Assembly (NCBI GenBank): GCA_020848905.1
Contig: JADLHG010000070.1
Location: 1 to 58,726 of the forward strand
Source: Deltaproteobacteria bacterium
GTDB lineage: Bacteria > Myxococcota_A > Polyangia > GCA-2747355 > JADLHG01
DNA: 58,726 bases
Reading direction: 5' to 3'
The notes beneath the pieces are model-generated. The model was not told the DNA's origin and did no database searches. It was given only the letters and a program-made list of their open reading frames with translations. Positions 26,297-34,590 of the stretch are shown here, piece after piece. How positions within the stretch are numbered: position 1 is the stretch's first letter; each line of letters opens with the position of its first letter. A program made the translations under genes and the position numbers.

Positions 26297-27352
26297 TCAG
26301 CGCGGCGGAAGAGGTCGCCGCGACCGGCGCACGCGCACGCCAACGAGGGCGAGCGCGAGCCACACCGCGAGCGAGCCCTCTTCCCCGGAGGGGAGCGGAA
26401 CCGTCGCGCACCCGCCCTGGAGCGTGAGCTCCTCGGCGGCGGTGAGCCCATCGTTCGAGCCGAGCGGGTCGGCTGGCGGAAGCTCCGTCGGGTCCTGGGC
26501 CCCCGGGGTCGTCGGCGCCGGTAAGCCCGCGTCGGCCCGCGGCGAGCTCGGCACTCCCGCATCGCGGCGCGGCGTCGTGGACCTGCCCGCGTCGGCCCTG
26601 GGCGCGCTCGGCACCCCCGCATCGGCCTTCGGGGCCGTGGGAGGCGGAGCCGTCGGCGGCTGTTGCGGCGTCACGCAGCTACCGGGCGCGGTCACGAGCT
26701 CGATGTCCGCCCCGTAGTAGAAGCGGCCGATCGCGACGTAGTTGCGCCCCGCGAGCGAGAGGCACTGCGCCCCGTTCTGGGACTGACAGCCTCGGTTGTA
26801 GTTGTTCGTGGGGCTCGTGTTGCCGATGATGCTGCGCGTGATGTTCGTGCCGGTCTTCCCCTCGTTGTAGGTCACGTAGCGCTCGGTGTTGGTCCCGTCG
26901 GAGTCCCCGGCCTTGGCCACGCAGCTCTGCGCGTTCGAGGGCTTCGCTCCCGCCACGAAGAACGAGCAGATCACCACGCCCTTGTACATCAGCACCTGCC
27001 CCGAGGTGGCCTTCACCGCGTCGAAGTGGCGCTGCGAGGGCTTGTTGCCGCAGGTGTAGACCTGGTCGCTCGTGCCGTCCTGCACCGTGGTCGCCCCGCG
27101 CGAGAGCTTGTAGTAGGCGAAGGTTCGCGCCGCCACGGCCTGCGCCTTGAGCGCCTCCTTGTCCGCGCTGCCGTGCTCACAGGCGATGACGTGCGGAAGG
27201 TAGTCGTCCTCCATCGACTTGGCCCCCTTGCCGGCCACGGTGATCGTGCACTGGGCGGTGATGGCCTGCGCCTTCGCGCCGAAGTCGGGCTCCTCGCCGC
27301 ACGCCGCGGCCAGCAGGGCGAGGGGAAGGAGGAGCTGCCGAATCTGGGTCAT
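26297..27352 (-). CDS. SpoIID/LytB-domain lipoprotein with MYXO-CTERM-like tail
   Basis: The product is 351 residues from ATG 27352, which begins a clear lipoprotein signal (LLLPLALLAAAC). The SpoIID/amidase-enhancer domain is shown by LPHVIACEHGSADKEALKAQAVAARTFAY split across residues about 54-80, where the acidic residue of ACEH and the KAQAVAARTFA helix match the family core. SpoIID proteins cut denuded glycan strands; outside sporulation relatives act in cell-wall turnover. A DAG-rich repeat linker follows, then GGC, a hydrophobic helix (LAVWLALALVG) and RVRRSRR, a MYXO-CTERM-like ending. Having both a lipobox and a sorting tail is odd. It converges with the PRDGS lipoprotein, six bases apart. 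Confidence 0.82.
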   Translation of the reverse strand: MTQIRQLLLPLALLAAACGEEPDFGAKAQAITAQCTITVAGKGAKSMEDDYLPHVIACEHGSADKEALKAQAVAARTFAYYKLSRGATTVQDGTSDQVYTCGNKPSQRHFDAVKATSGQVLMYKGVVICSFFVAGAKPSNAQSCVAKAGDSDGTNTERYVTYNEGKTGTNITRSIIGNTSPTNNYNRGCQSQNGAQCLSLAGRNYVAIGRFYYGADIELVTAPGSCVTPQQPPTAPPPTAPKADAGVPSAPRADAGRSTTPRRDAGVPSSPRADAGLPAPTTPGAQDPTELPPADPLGSNDGLTAAEELTLQGGCATVPLPSGEEGSLAVWLALALVGVRVRRSRRPLPPR

Positions 27353-27484
27353 CACGTCTCGACGCACGCCGTCGTCGAGAGAGAGAAGCCAGGGCCGTGC
27401 CAGGATCCGCGAGTGGCCGGACCGTGAAGTGTCGCAGGATTGCCTTCTCACGCACCGCGTCGGAGGGGCCGGCGCGGGGCCTCG

Positions 27485-27506
27485 GGTGCCGCGGGTCGTG
27501 GGCACC
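27485..27506 (-). terminator. Possible hairpin after the indoleacetate-type operon
   Basis: GGTGCC (27485-27490) pairs with GGCACC (27501-27506) around a 10-base loop, 46 bases past the operon's last stop. There is no T-run, so intrinsic termination is doubtful. The rest of 27353-27551 shows nothing recognisable. Confidence 0.25.
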
Positions 27507-27551
27507 GTGGGGCCACCCGTCCCGGGGAGGTGCGGGCGGCCTGTACTCCTG

Positions 27552-29960
27552 CTACCCGCGCGCCTTCAGCGCCGCGAGCACCCGCTCCGGCGTCATCGGC
27601 AGGTCGTGGAGCCGCACCCCCACCGCGTCGAAGACCGCGTTGCCGATGGCGGGCGCCGTGGGGACGAGCCCGGGCTCGCCGATCCCCTTCGCGCCGAAGG
27701 GCCCCTCGGGGTCGTGCGTCTCGACGTACTCCACCTCGACCGGGAAGGCCATCTCGTTGGCCGTGACGATCTTGTAGTCGGTGAAGCTCGGGTTCAGCAT
27801 CCGCCCCGCGCGGCTCTGCACCTGCTCGTAGAGCGCGTAGCCGATCCCCTGCGCCAGCCCGCCGTAGACCTGGCCGTCGAGGGTCTGCGGGTTCAGCACG
27901 CGACCCACGTCGTGGATCGAGACCATCTTGAGCACCTTCACCTCGCCCGTCTCCTCGTCCACCTCCACCTCGGCCCCCTGCACGCCGAAGGCATAGGTCG
28001 CGGACATGTTGCCGTACCCCTTGTGCCAGTCGGGGAGCTCGCTCTTCGGCTCGTAGAAGGCCTCCACGGCGATCATCTCGCCCTGCTGTCCGCGGAAGTG
28101 CAGCGCCCGCAGGAGCCGTCCGAGCTCGAGCGAGAGCCACGGCTCATCGGGCGCCCCCTCGAGCGCGAGCACGCTGTCTCGCAGCACGAAGCGCCCCGCC
28201 TCCGCGGCGGCCTGCACGTCGAAGGCCGGCGCCTCGGCCCCCGGGTGCTTCTTTCGGTGCTGCTCGAAGCTCCGCCGCACCTCCTCGGGGAAGAGCTCGC
28301 GCGCCGCGGAAAAGATCTTCTCCTTCGCTTTCGCGCAGGCGCGGATCGCCGCGTTGCAGGCGATGAAGGCCCCGCGGCTGGCGTGCGTCCCCGCGTCCCA
28401 GGGGCAGGTCCCCGTGTCGGTCGGGTTGATGTGCACCCGCTCCGGCAAGACCCCGAGCTCCTCGGCGATCGTGGCCGTGAGCGCCGCGTGCAGCCCCTGC
28501 CCCATCTCGACGCCGCCGCAGTTCACGTTCACGTTGCCGTAGTCGTCGAGCTTCAGGATCACCCCGCCCCCGTCGGAGCGGTAGATGCGTCCCGAGCCCC
28601 CCACGTGCAGGAGCGCCGCGAGGCCCACCCCCCGCCGCTTGCCCCGCTGCTGCCCGCGCTTCGCCTTCCAGTCGAGGCGCCGCCCCGCGCTCTCCAGACA
28701 CTCGCGGAGCGCGCAGGTCGTGATCTGGAGCCCCATCGGCGTGAGCGCGTTCGGCTCGTTGCAGTTCTTCAGCCGCAGCTCGAGCGGGTCGATCCCCGCC
28801 GCGTGCGCCAGGTCGTCCAGGTTGCTCTCGAGCGGCCAGGCCACCTCGGGGTTGCCGTAGCCGCGCATGGCCTGGCAGTAGGTGTTGTTCGTGTAGGCGA
28901 GCTGCGCCTCGAAATGCACGTTCGCCACCGGGTAGAGCGACGTCGCCGGCAGCATCATCACCGTCGGATAGGTCGCCCCCCACGAGGTGTACGCGCCGTT
29001 ATCCAGGAGCGCCTCGATGCGGCGGAAAGTGAGCTTTCCTTCTGAATCGCACCCCTGCACCACCCGCACCTGCGAGGACTGCCGGGGGGAGAGGCACGCG
29101 AACTCCTCCTCGCGCGTGTAGACGATCTTCACCGGCTTGCCCGTGCGGTGCGCCAGCAGCATCGCCACATACTCGTAGACGTGCGTGTCGAGCCCGGTGC
29201 CGAAGCCCCCGCCGAGGGCCGGCACGATGACCCGCGCGTTGCGCCCCGGCAGGCCCATCAGCTCGAGCGCCCGGTTGAAGTCCCGCTGCGCGAGAAACGG
29301 GATCTGCGTCTTGGCCCAGAGCGTGACGTTGCCCCGCGCGTCGAACTCGGCGATGCAGCCCGCCGGCCCCATGCAGCTCTGCTGGATCACCGGCGTCGAG
29401 TACTGCCCCTCGACGATGTGCCGCGCGGCGCGCTCGCCGGCCGCGAGGTCCCCCGAGGTGTGCTGGTACTCGAGCGCGAGCCGGTTCGAGCGACGGGGCT
29501 TGCCCGAGGGGTCGGTCTCGTGCACGAGCGGCGCCCCCTCCGCGAGCGCCTCGCGCGGACAGAAGACCGCCGGCAGCGGCTCGTACTCGACGTCGATGAG
29601 CTCGACGGCCTCCGCCGCGATCTCCGGGTCGATCGCCGCCACAGCCGCCACCTCGTCGCGGAACTGCCGCACGCGCCCCTTCTTGAGCACGTAGTTGTCG
29701 CGCAGAAAGCCGATGCGGATCTCGGGGGTGTTCTCGGCGGTGAGCACCGCGCGCACCCCGGGGAGGCGTTCGGCGCGCGAGGTGTCGATGCGCACGATGC
29801 GCGCGTGCGCGTGCTCGCTGAACTTGAGCTTGCCGTAGAGCATCCCCGGCCGGCTCAGGTCCTGGATGTAGGCCGCGCGGCCGCTCGCCTTGTCCGCCGC
29901 GTCCGGGCGGGCGAGCACCTGGCCGATGTGCCGCAGCCCTTCGGGTCGCCGCTCAGCCAT
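27552..29960 (-). CDS. Molybdenum hydroxylase, molybdopterin-binding large subunit
   Basis: This 802-residue protein is a xanthine-oxidase-family catalytic subunit. Family landmarks are ALGGGFGTG (near 250), AMRGYGNPE, GGVEMGQG, and the catalytic Glu762 in GAKGIGEP. It would bind Mo-molybdopterin (cytosine dinucleotide) and hydroxylate a heteroaromatic carbon with water. With the 2Fe-2S and FAD subunits upstream (8-base overlap) it forms the usual three-subunit enzyme. From operon context the inferred substrate is the indole C2 of indoleacetate or its CoA ester, giving an oxindole. Other N-heterocycles or aromatic CoA esters are possible. It is the last gene of the operon. Confidence 0.92.
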   Translation of the reverse strand: MAERRPEGLRHIGQVLARPDAADKASGRAAYIQDLSRPGMLYGKLKFSEHAHARIVRIDTSRAERLPGVRAVLTAENTPEIRIGFLRDNYVLKKGRVRQFRDEVAAVAAIDPEIAAEAVELIDVEYEPLPAVFCPREALAEGAPLVHETDPSGKPRRSNRLALEYQHTSGDLAAGERAARHIVEGQYSTPVIQQSCMGPAGCIAEFDARGNVTLWAKTQIPFLAQRDFNRALELMGLPGRNARVIVPALGGGFGTGLDTHVYEYVAMLLAHRTGKPVKIVYTREEEFACLSPRQSSQVRVVQGCDSEGKLTFRRIEALLDNGAYTSWGATYPTVMMLPATSLYPVANVHFEAQLAYTNNTYCQAMRGYGNPEVAWPLESNLDDLAHAAGIDPLELRLKNCNEPNALTPMGLQITTCALRECLESAGRRLDWKAKRGQQRGKRRGVGLAALLHVGGSGRIYRSDGGGVILKLDDYGNVNVNCGGVEMGQGLHAALTATIAEELGVLPERVHINPTDTGTCPWDAGTHASRGAFIACNAAIRACAKAKEKIFSAARELFPEEVRRSFEQHRKKHPGAEAPAFDVQAAAEAGRFVLRDSVLALEGAPDEPWLSLELGRLLRALHFRGQQGEMIAVEAFYEPKSELPDWHKGYGNMSATYAFGVQGAEVEVDEETGEVKVLKMVSIHDVGRVLNPQTLDGQVYGGLAQGIGYALYEQVQSRAGRMLNPSFTDYKIVTANEMAFPVEVEYVETHDPEGPFGAKGIGEPGLVPTAPAIGNAVFDAVGVRLHDLPMTPERVLAALKARG

Positions 29961-30450
29961 GCTGGCCTCCTTCCTTGTCCTCGCGCAGCGCCTTCGCCGC
30001 GGCCTGGATCGCCCCGACGATCTGCGTGTAGCCCGTGCAGCGGCAGAGGTTGCCCGTCAGGGCCTGCCGCACCTCCGTCTCGCTCGGGTCCGGGTTCCGC
30101 TCGAGGAGCGCGTGGGCCGAGGTGAGCATCCCCGGGGTGCAGAAGCCGCACTGCACGCCGCCGTGCGCGACGAAGGCCTCCTGCAGCCGCGAGAGCTTTC
30201 CCCCGGGCCCGCCGAGCCCCTCCACCGTCGTGATCTCCCGCCCCTCGGCCTCGAGCGCCAGCGTGAGGCACGAGACCACCGGCCGCCCGTCGAGGAGCAC
30301 CGTGCAGGCCCCGCACTCCCCGTTGCCGCACCCTTCCTTGGTGCCCGTGAGCCCGAGGGGGCCTCGCAATAGATCGATGAGCCGCGTGTGCGGCGCCAGC
30401 TCGGCGGCGAGCGCGAGCCCGTTCACCTTGAAGGTGGCCTTGACCGTCAT
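29953..30450 (-). CDS. Molybdenum hydroxylase, 2x[2Fe-2S] subunit
   Basis: The product is 165 residues from ATG 30450, with GGAGGT upstream. The plant-type 2Fe-2S cluster ligands are Cys41, 46, 49 and 61 (CGNGECGAC...C). The second, helical-domain cluster uses Cys101, 104, 136 and 138 (CGFC...CRC). Length and order are standard for this electron-transfer subunit. It carries electrons from the Mo centre to the FAD subunit. The start overlaps the FAD-subunit stop (ATGA). Confidence 0.95.
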   Translation of the reverse strand: MTVKATFKVNGLALAAELAPHTRLIDLLRGPLGLTGTKEGCGNGECGACTVLLDGRPVVSCLTLALEAEGREITTVEGLGGPGGKLSRLQEAFVAHGGVQCGFCTPGMLTSAHALLERNPDPSETEVRQALTGNLCRCTGYTQIVGAIQAAAKALREDKEGGQHG

Positions 30451-31313
30451 GCCGACCTCCCGTCCTTCTGCGCCCCGAGGAGCGCGGCGAGCGCCCGCCC
30501 GAGCAGGACGCCGATCATGTGGCGGCGGAAGTCCGCCCCCGCGCGCACGTCGCTGATGGGCTGCACCTCCGCCGAGGCCTCGGCCTTCACCCGCGCGAGG
30601 AGCTCCGGCGTCAGCCGCTGCCCCGCGAGGAGCGCCTCGGTCCGGGGGAGCCGCACCGGTCGCGGAGCCACCGACCCCGCCGCGAGCCGCGCCTGCGTCA
30701 CCGTCTCGCCGTCGAGCTCCACCGCTACGGCGAGGCTCGCGAGAGCGATGTCCATGGCCACCCGCCCGTGTTTTAGAAAGCACGCTCGCGTACCGGAGCG
30801 CGGCCGCGGCACGTGGATCGCGCAGAGCAGCTCGCCGGGGCCAAGGCGCGTCGTCCCCGGCGCGGTGAAGAAGTCCGCGAGCGGCACCTCCCGGCGACCG
30901 GCGGGCCCGGCCACCTCGAGCCGGGCCTCCGCCACGAGCAGCGGCGGCGCCAGGTCGGCGCAGGGCGAGGCGTTGCAGAGGTTCCCGCCCGCCGTGGCCA
31001 GGTTCCGGATCTGCACGCTCCCGAGTCGACCCGCCGCCTGCACGAGCGCCGGGAAGAGCTCCGCCAGCGCGGGGCTCTCGAGCAGCGCCGCGACGCGCGT
31101 CCCGGCCCCGATCCGCGTGGTCTCGCCCACGGAGAGCCCCTCGAGCTCGGCGATCCGGCCGAGCGAGACGAGGGCCTTCGGCCGCTGCTTCCCCTCGCGG
31201 ATGCGGACCATCAGGTCGGTGCCCCCGCCGAGGTAGCGGGCCCCCTCGAGCTCGGCCCCCAGGCGCAGCGCCTCGGGGAGGCTCGTCGGTCGATAGAGAT
31301 CGAAGGCGGTCAT
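30447..31313 (-). CDS. Molybdenum hydroxylase, FAD-binding subunit
   Basis: The product is 288 residues from ATG 31313, overlapping the CoA-transferase stop by four bases. FAD-binding motifs are YLGGGTDLM (27-35) and the TAGGNLCNASPCAD segment (108-120), as in CoxM/XdhB-type subunits. It lacks the extra 4Fe-4S insertion of 4-hydroxybenzoyl-CoA reductase, so it should run in the oxidising (hydroxylating) direction and hand electrons to an acceptor. Confidence 0.93.
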   Translation of the reverse strand: MTAFDLYRPTSLPEALRLGAELEGARYLGGGTDLMVRIREGKQRPKALVSLGRIAELEGLSVGETTRIGAGTRVAALLESPALAELFPALVQAAGRLGSVQIRNLATAGGNLCNASPCADLAPPLLVAEARLEVAGPAGRREVPLADFFTAPGTTRLGPGELLCAIHVPRPRSGTRACFLKHGRVAMDIALASLAVAVELDGETVTQARLAAGSVAPRPVRLPRTEALLAGQRLTPELLARVKAEASAEVQPISDVRAGADFRRHMIGVLLGRALAALLGAQKDGRSA

Positions 31314-32539
31314 GCGACCACTCCTTGCGCGCGGAGCGTGGCGATCTCGGCGGCGGAGAGCCCGGCCTCCTCGAGCACGCTCTGGGTGTGCGCCCCGTAG
31401 GCCGGGGCGAAGGGGAGCTCGCCCCCGAGCGAGGCGAGGTGCGCCGTCCCCACGGCCGGGGGCGGAAGCCGCACGGTGCGTCCGTCGGGGGTCTTCGTGC
31501 GAAGCAGCGCCTCCCGCACGAAGGGCAGGCTCGTCAGCTCGTCGAGGGTGCTGATCGGCGCGTTCGGCACCTCGGCGCGAACGAGCGCCGCGGCCACCGC
31601 CGCGGTAGATTGGCTGGCCGTCAGGCGCGCGATCGCGCCGTGGAGGTCGGCCCGGCGCGCCTTCCGCCCGGCGTTCGTGGCGTAGCCCGGGTCGGCGAGC
31701 GAAGCGAATATAGGTTCTAGAACGAGCCGCGCCCACTGCGCGTCGCTCCCCAGCGCCAGGTAGATGAAGCCGTCGGCCGTGGGGTAGGCGTTCACCGGCA
31801 CGAACTGGCGGTGCTCGTTCCCCGCGCGCCGCAGCTCGTCGGCGGAGCTGCCGAGGTCGAGGAGCGGCAGGACCGTGGGCAGCCAGGAGAGCGCCACCTG
31901 CGCCATCGAGATGTCGATCGCCCGGCCCCCGCGCCCCTCGGCCCGGTCGAGCAGCGCGGCGAGCACCTGGGTGAAGGCCTCGTCCCCGGCCTTGAGGTCC
32001 ACGAGCGGCACTCCCGCCTGCATCGGCGGCCCGTCGGCCTCGCCCGTCAGGTCCATGTAGCCGCAGAGAGCCTGCATCACCGGGTCGTAGCCCGGCACCT
32101 CGGGATAGGCGAGCCCCATGGCCGAGATGCTGCACCAGATGAGGTCCTCCCGCACCGCGCGCAGCGCCTCGTAGTCGAGCCCCAGGCCGGCGTGCCGCGC
32201 GGGCATGGTGTTGGTGCAGAAGATCTCCACGTCGAGCCCACGGATGAGCTGCGCGAGGAGCTCGCGCCCGGCCTCGGACTTGAGGTCCACCGCGATGGCC
32301 TCCTTGCCGCAGTTCGGGGCCACGAAGTAGCTCGCGCGGTCCTCGCCGGCCACCGGCTTGCCGACGTAGCGGTTCGGGTCCCCCTTGGCCTTGCGCCCGG
32401 GGATCGGCGTGGGCTCGAGCCGGATCACCCGCCAGCCGAGCTGGACCATGCGCTCGGTGGCGTACGGCAGCGAGAGCGCCTGCTCCATGCTGAGCACCAC
32501 GCGGCGCAGCGGCTCGGTGGGCAAGGGACGAATGGTCAT
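31310..32539 (-). CDS. Family III CoA-transferase (CaiB/Frc type)
   Basis: The product is 409 residues from ATG 32539, with AGGAG seven bases upstream. It has the family III fold signature with YDPVMQALCGYMDLTG and the segment GVPLVDLKAGDEAF, where the Asp is the probable covalent CoA-carboxylate intermediate. It moves CoA between carboxylic acids. In the operon it would activate the dicarboxylate made by ring opening, comparable to the phenylsuccinyl-CoA transferase IaaL described for anaerobic auxin breakdown. The start lies 10 bases after the mutase stop. Confidence 0.88.
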   Translation of the reverse strand: MTIRPLPTEPLRRVVLSMEQALSLPYATERMVQLGWRVIRLEPTPIPGRKAKGDPNRYVGKPVAGEDRASYFVAPNCGKEAIAVDLKSEAGRELLAQLIRGLDVEIFCTNTMPARHAGLGLDYEALRAVREDLIWCSISAMGLAYPEVPGYDPVMQALCGYMDLTGEADGPPMQAGVPLVDLKAGDEAFTQVLAALLDRAEGRGGRAIDISMAQVALSWLPTVLPLLDLGSSADELRRAGNEHRQFVPVNAYPTADGFIYLALGSDAQWARLVLEPIFASLADPGYATNAGRKARRADLHGAIARLTASQSTAAVAAALVRAEVPNAPISTLDELTSLPFVREALLRTKTPDGRTVRLPPPAVGTAHLASLGGELPFAPAYGAHTQSVLEEAGLSAAEIATLRAQGVVA

Positions 32540-32549
32540 GCTCTCACTC

Positions 32550-34157
32550 CTAAAAACGTACGGGCTCTTTGAAACACCCATAGACCTCTTTCAGCGTGCC
32601 GCAGAGCTCGCCGACGGTGGCGTAGGCCTCGACAGCGTCCAGCATGGCCGGCATCACGTTCTCGCGCCGCTCGGCCGCCCCCCGCAGCGTCGCCAGCCGG
32701 CTTCGCACCGCGGCCCCGTCCCGCTCGCGCCGCACCCGCGCGAGCCGCTCGACCTGGCTGCGCGCCTCGGCCTCGCGGTAGGGGTGCAGCTCCACCTCGC
32801 GCGCCGCCTCCTCCTCGGTGAAGCAGTTCACCCCCACCTTCTTCACCTCGCCCCGGCGCAGCTTCTGCTCGAGCTCGAAGGCCTGCCGGCTCACCAGGGC
32901 CTGGATCTGCCCCTCCGCCACGGCGTGCACGATCCCGCCCTGCGCGTCGAGCTCCTTCATGATCGAGACGATGAGCTGCTCCATCTGGTTCGTCGTGCTC
33001 TCGACGAAGTACGAACCGGCGAGCGGGTCCACGGTGTCGCAGACCCCCGTCTCGTGCATCAGCACCTGCATCGTGCGCAGCGAGAGGCGCGCCGCGTGCT
33101 CGCTCGGGATGGTGTACGCCTCGTCGTACGAGCAGAGCGCCATGGTCTGCGTCCCCGAGAGCGCGCTCGCCAGCGCGTAGTAGGCGCCGCGCACGATGTT
33201 GTTCTCGGGCTGCTGGATCGTGAGCCCGCCGCCTCCCCCGCCGGCGATCATCCGGAGCTGCATCGAGCGCGGCTCCGTGGCCCCGTAGCGCTCCTTGAGG
33301 AGCTTGGCCCAGAGCCTGCGACCCGCGCGAAACTTCGCCACCTGCTCCCAGAGGTTGCCGTGCACGTTGAAGTTGAAGGAGAGCCCCGGCGCGACCTCGT
33401 CCACGCGCAGCCCGCGGGCGATGACGTGGTCCAGGTACGCGCAGGCGATCGCCAGGCCGTAGGCCATCTCCTGGGCCGGCGTGGCCCCCGATTCGCGGAT
33501 GTGATAGCCGCACACCGAGACGGGGCTGTAGTGCGGGACCTCGCGCGCGCAGAAGGCCATGGTGTCCCCGACCAGCCGCACCGACGGCTCCACGGGGTAG
33601 ATCCAGGTCCCGCGCCCGATGAACTCCTTGAGGATGTCGTTCTGCGCCGTCCCGCGGAGGTCTTTTAGAGCGAAGCCTCTCTTTCGCGCCATGGCGAAGA
33701 ACATGGCCATGATCGCCGCCGCCGAGCCGTTGATGGTGAGCGAGACGGTGATCCCCTTCAGGTCGATGCCGTCGAAGGCCTCCTCCATGTCGGCCAGGCT
33801 GTCCACGGCCATCCCCACCCGACCCACCTCGCCCTCGGCCATCGGGTCGTCCGAGTCCAGCCCGCACTGCGTGGGCAAGTCGAAGGCCACGTTCAGCCCC
33901 GTGTTGCCGTGCGCGATGAGGTATTCGAAGCGGGCGTGCGTCTCGGCCGCCGTGCCGAAGCCCGAGTACTGGCGCATGGTCCAGGGGCGCTTGCGGTACA
34001 TCTCGCCGTGGATCCCGCGCGTGTAGGGGTACTCGCCGGGCCGGCCGAGCTCGCCCTCCACGTTCGAGTCGAAGAGGTCACCCTCGGTGTAGACCGGCTT
34101 GATCTCGAGTCCCGACTCCCAGACCACCGGAGCGACCCCTTTGCCGCGTTCGCTCAT
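32550..34157 (-). CDS. B12-dependent acyl-CoA mutase, large subunit
   Basis: This 535-residue stand-alone substrate-binding subunit has the TIM-barrel half only (for example TRGIHGEMYRKRPWTMRQYSGFG), with the cobalamin domain encoded separately just upstream. By eye it aligns gap-free with the methylmalonyl-CoA mutase active site: Tyr64, Arg182 and His219 correspond to Tyr89, Arg207 and His244 of the Propionibacterium enzyme (constant offset 25). Isobutyryl- and 2-hydroxyisobutyryl-CoA mutases carry other residues at the first two places. It is therefore predicted to rearrange a carboxyl-bearing acyl-CoA such as a (2-aryl)succinyl-CoA. The start overlaps the small-subunit stop (ATGA). Confidence 0.92.
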   Translation of the reverse strand: MSERGKGVAPVVWESGLEIKPVYTEGDLFDSNVEGELGRPGEYPYTRGIHGEMYRKRPWTMRQYSGFGTAAETHARFEYLIAHGNTGLNVAFDLPTQCGLDSDDPMAEGEVGRVGMAVDSLADMEEAFDGIDLKGITVSLTINGSAAAIMAMFFAMARKRGFALKDLRGTAQNDILKEFIGRGTWIYPVEPSVRLVGDTMAFCAREVPHYSPVSVCGYHIRESGATPAQEMAYGLAIACAYLDHVIARGLRVDEVAPGLSFNFNVHGNLWEQVAKFRAGRRLWAKLLKERYGATEPRSMQLRMIAGGGGGGLTIQQPENNIVRGAYYALASALSGTQTMALCSYDEAYTIPSEHAARLSLRTMQVLMHETGVCDTVDPLAGSYFVESTTNQMEQLIVSIMKELDAQGGIVHAVAEGQIQALVSRQAFELEQKLRRGEVKKVGVNCFTEEEAAREVELHPYREAEARSQVERLARVRRERDGAAVRSRLATLRGAAERRENVMPAMLDAVEAYATVGELCGTLKEVYGCFKEPVRF

Positions 34158-34588
34158 GCCTGCCCTGCCTGCCTGCGGCGCGCCACCTCGCCGCGAATGA
34201 ACTCCACGATCGCGTCGAGCGGCGAGGCCGTGGGGAAGACCCCGCTCGCGCCGAGCTCCTCGAGCGCGCCGCGATCTCGCTCGGGGACGTTGCCCCCCAC
34301 GAGCAGCACCACCTGGTCGAAAAGCCCCGCCGCGCGCAGCGCGTCGCTCACCTTCTTCGTGAGCGGCAGGTGCGCCCCCGAGAGCACCGAGAGCCCCACC
34401 ACGTCCACGGCCTCCTGCAGCGCGGCCCGGGCGATCGCCTCGGGCTGCTGGCGAAGCCCGGTGTAGATCACCTCCATCCCCGCCTGCATCAGCGCGCGGC
34501 AGACGATCTTGGCCCCCACGTCGTGGCCGTCGAGGCCCGGCTTGGCGATCAGCACGCGAATCGCGCGCTCCTCTCTGGCTTCCGTCAT
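34154..34588 (-). CDS. B12-dependent acyl-CoA mutase, cobalamin-binding small subunit
   Basis: The product is 144 residues from ATG 34588 (GGAG eight bases upstream); a GTG two codons earlier overlaps the ribosome site. It shows the base-off/His-on cobalamin motif D20-G-H22-D-V-G25, the SVLSGAH segment and GGNVPE. It supplies adenosylcobalamin to the large subunit. It starts two bases after the acyl-CoA dehydrogenase stop. Confidence 0.94.
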   Translation of the reverse strand: MTEAREERAIRVLIAKPGLDGHDVGAKIVCRALMQAGMEVIYTGLRQQPEAIARAALQEAVDVVGLSVLSGAHLPLTKKVSDALRAAGLFDQVVLLVGGNVPERDRGALEELGASGVFPTASPLDAIVEFIRGEVARRRQAGQA

Positions 34589-34590
34589 GG

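Noticed and set aside
27219-29045. 608-codon plus-strand open frame across the Mo-hydroxylase gene
   Set aside because: Antisense shadow of a gene with clear family motifs; no ribosome site or recognisable protein features.
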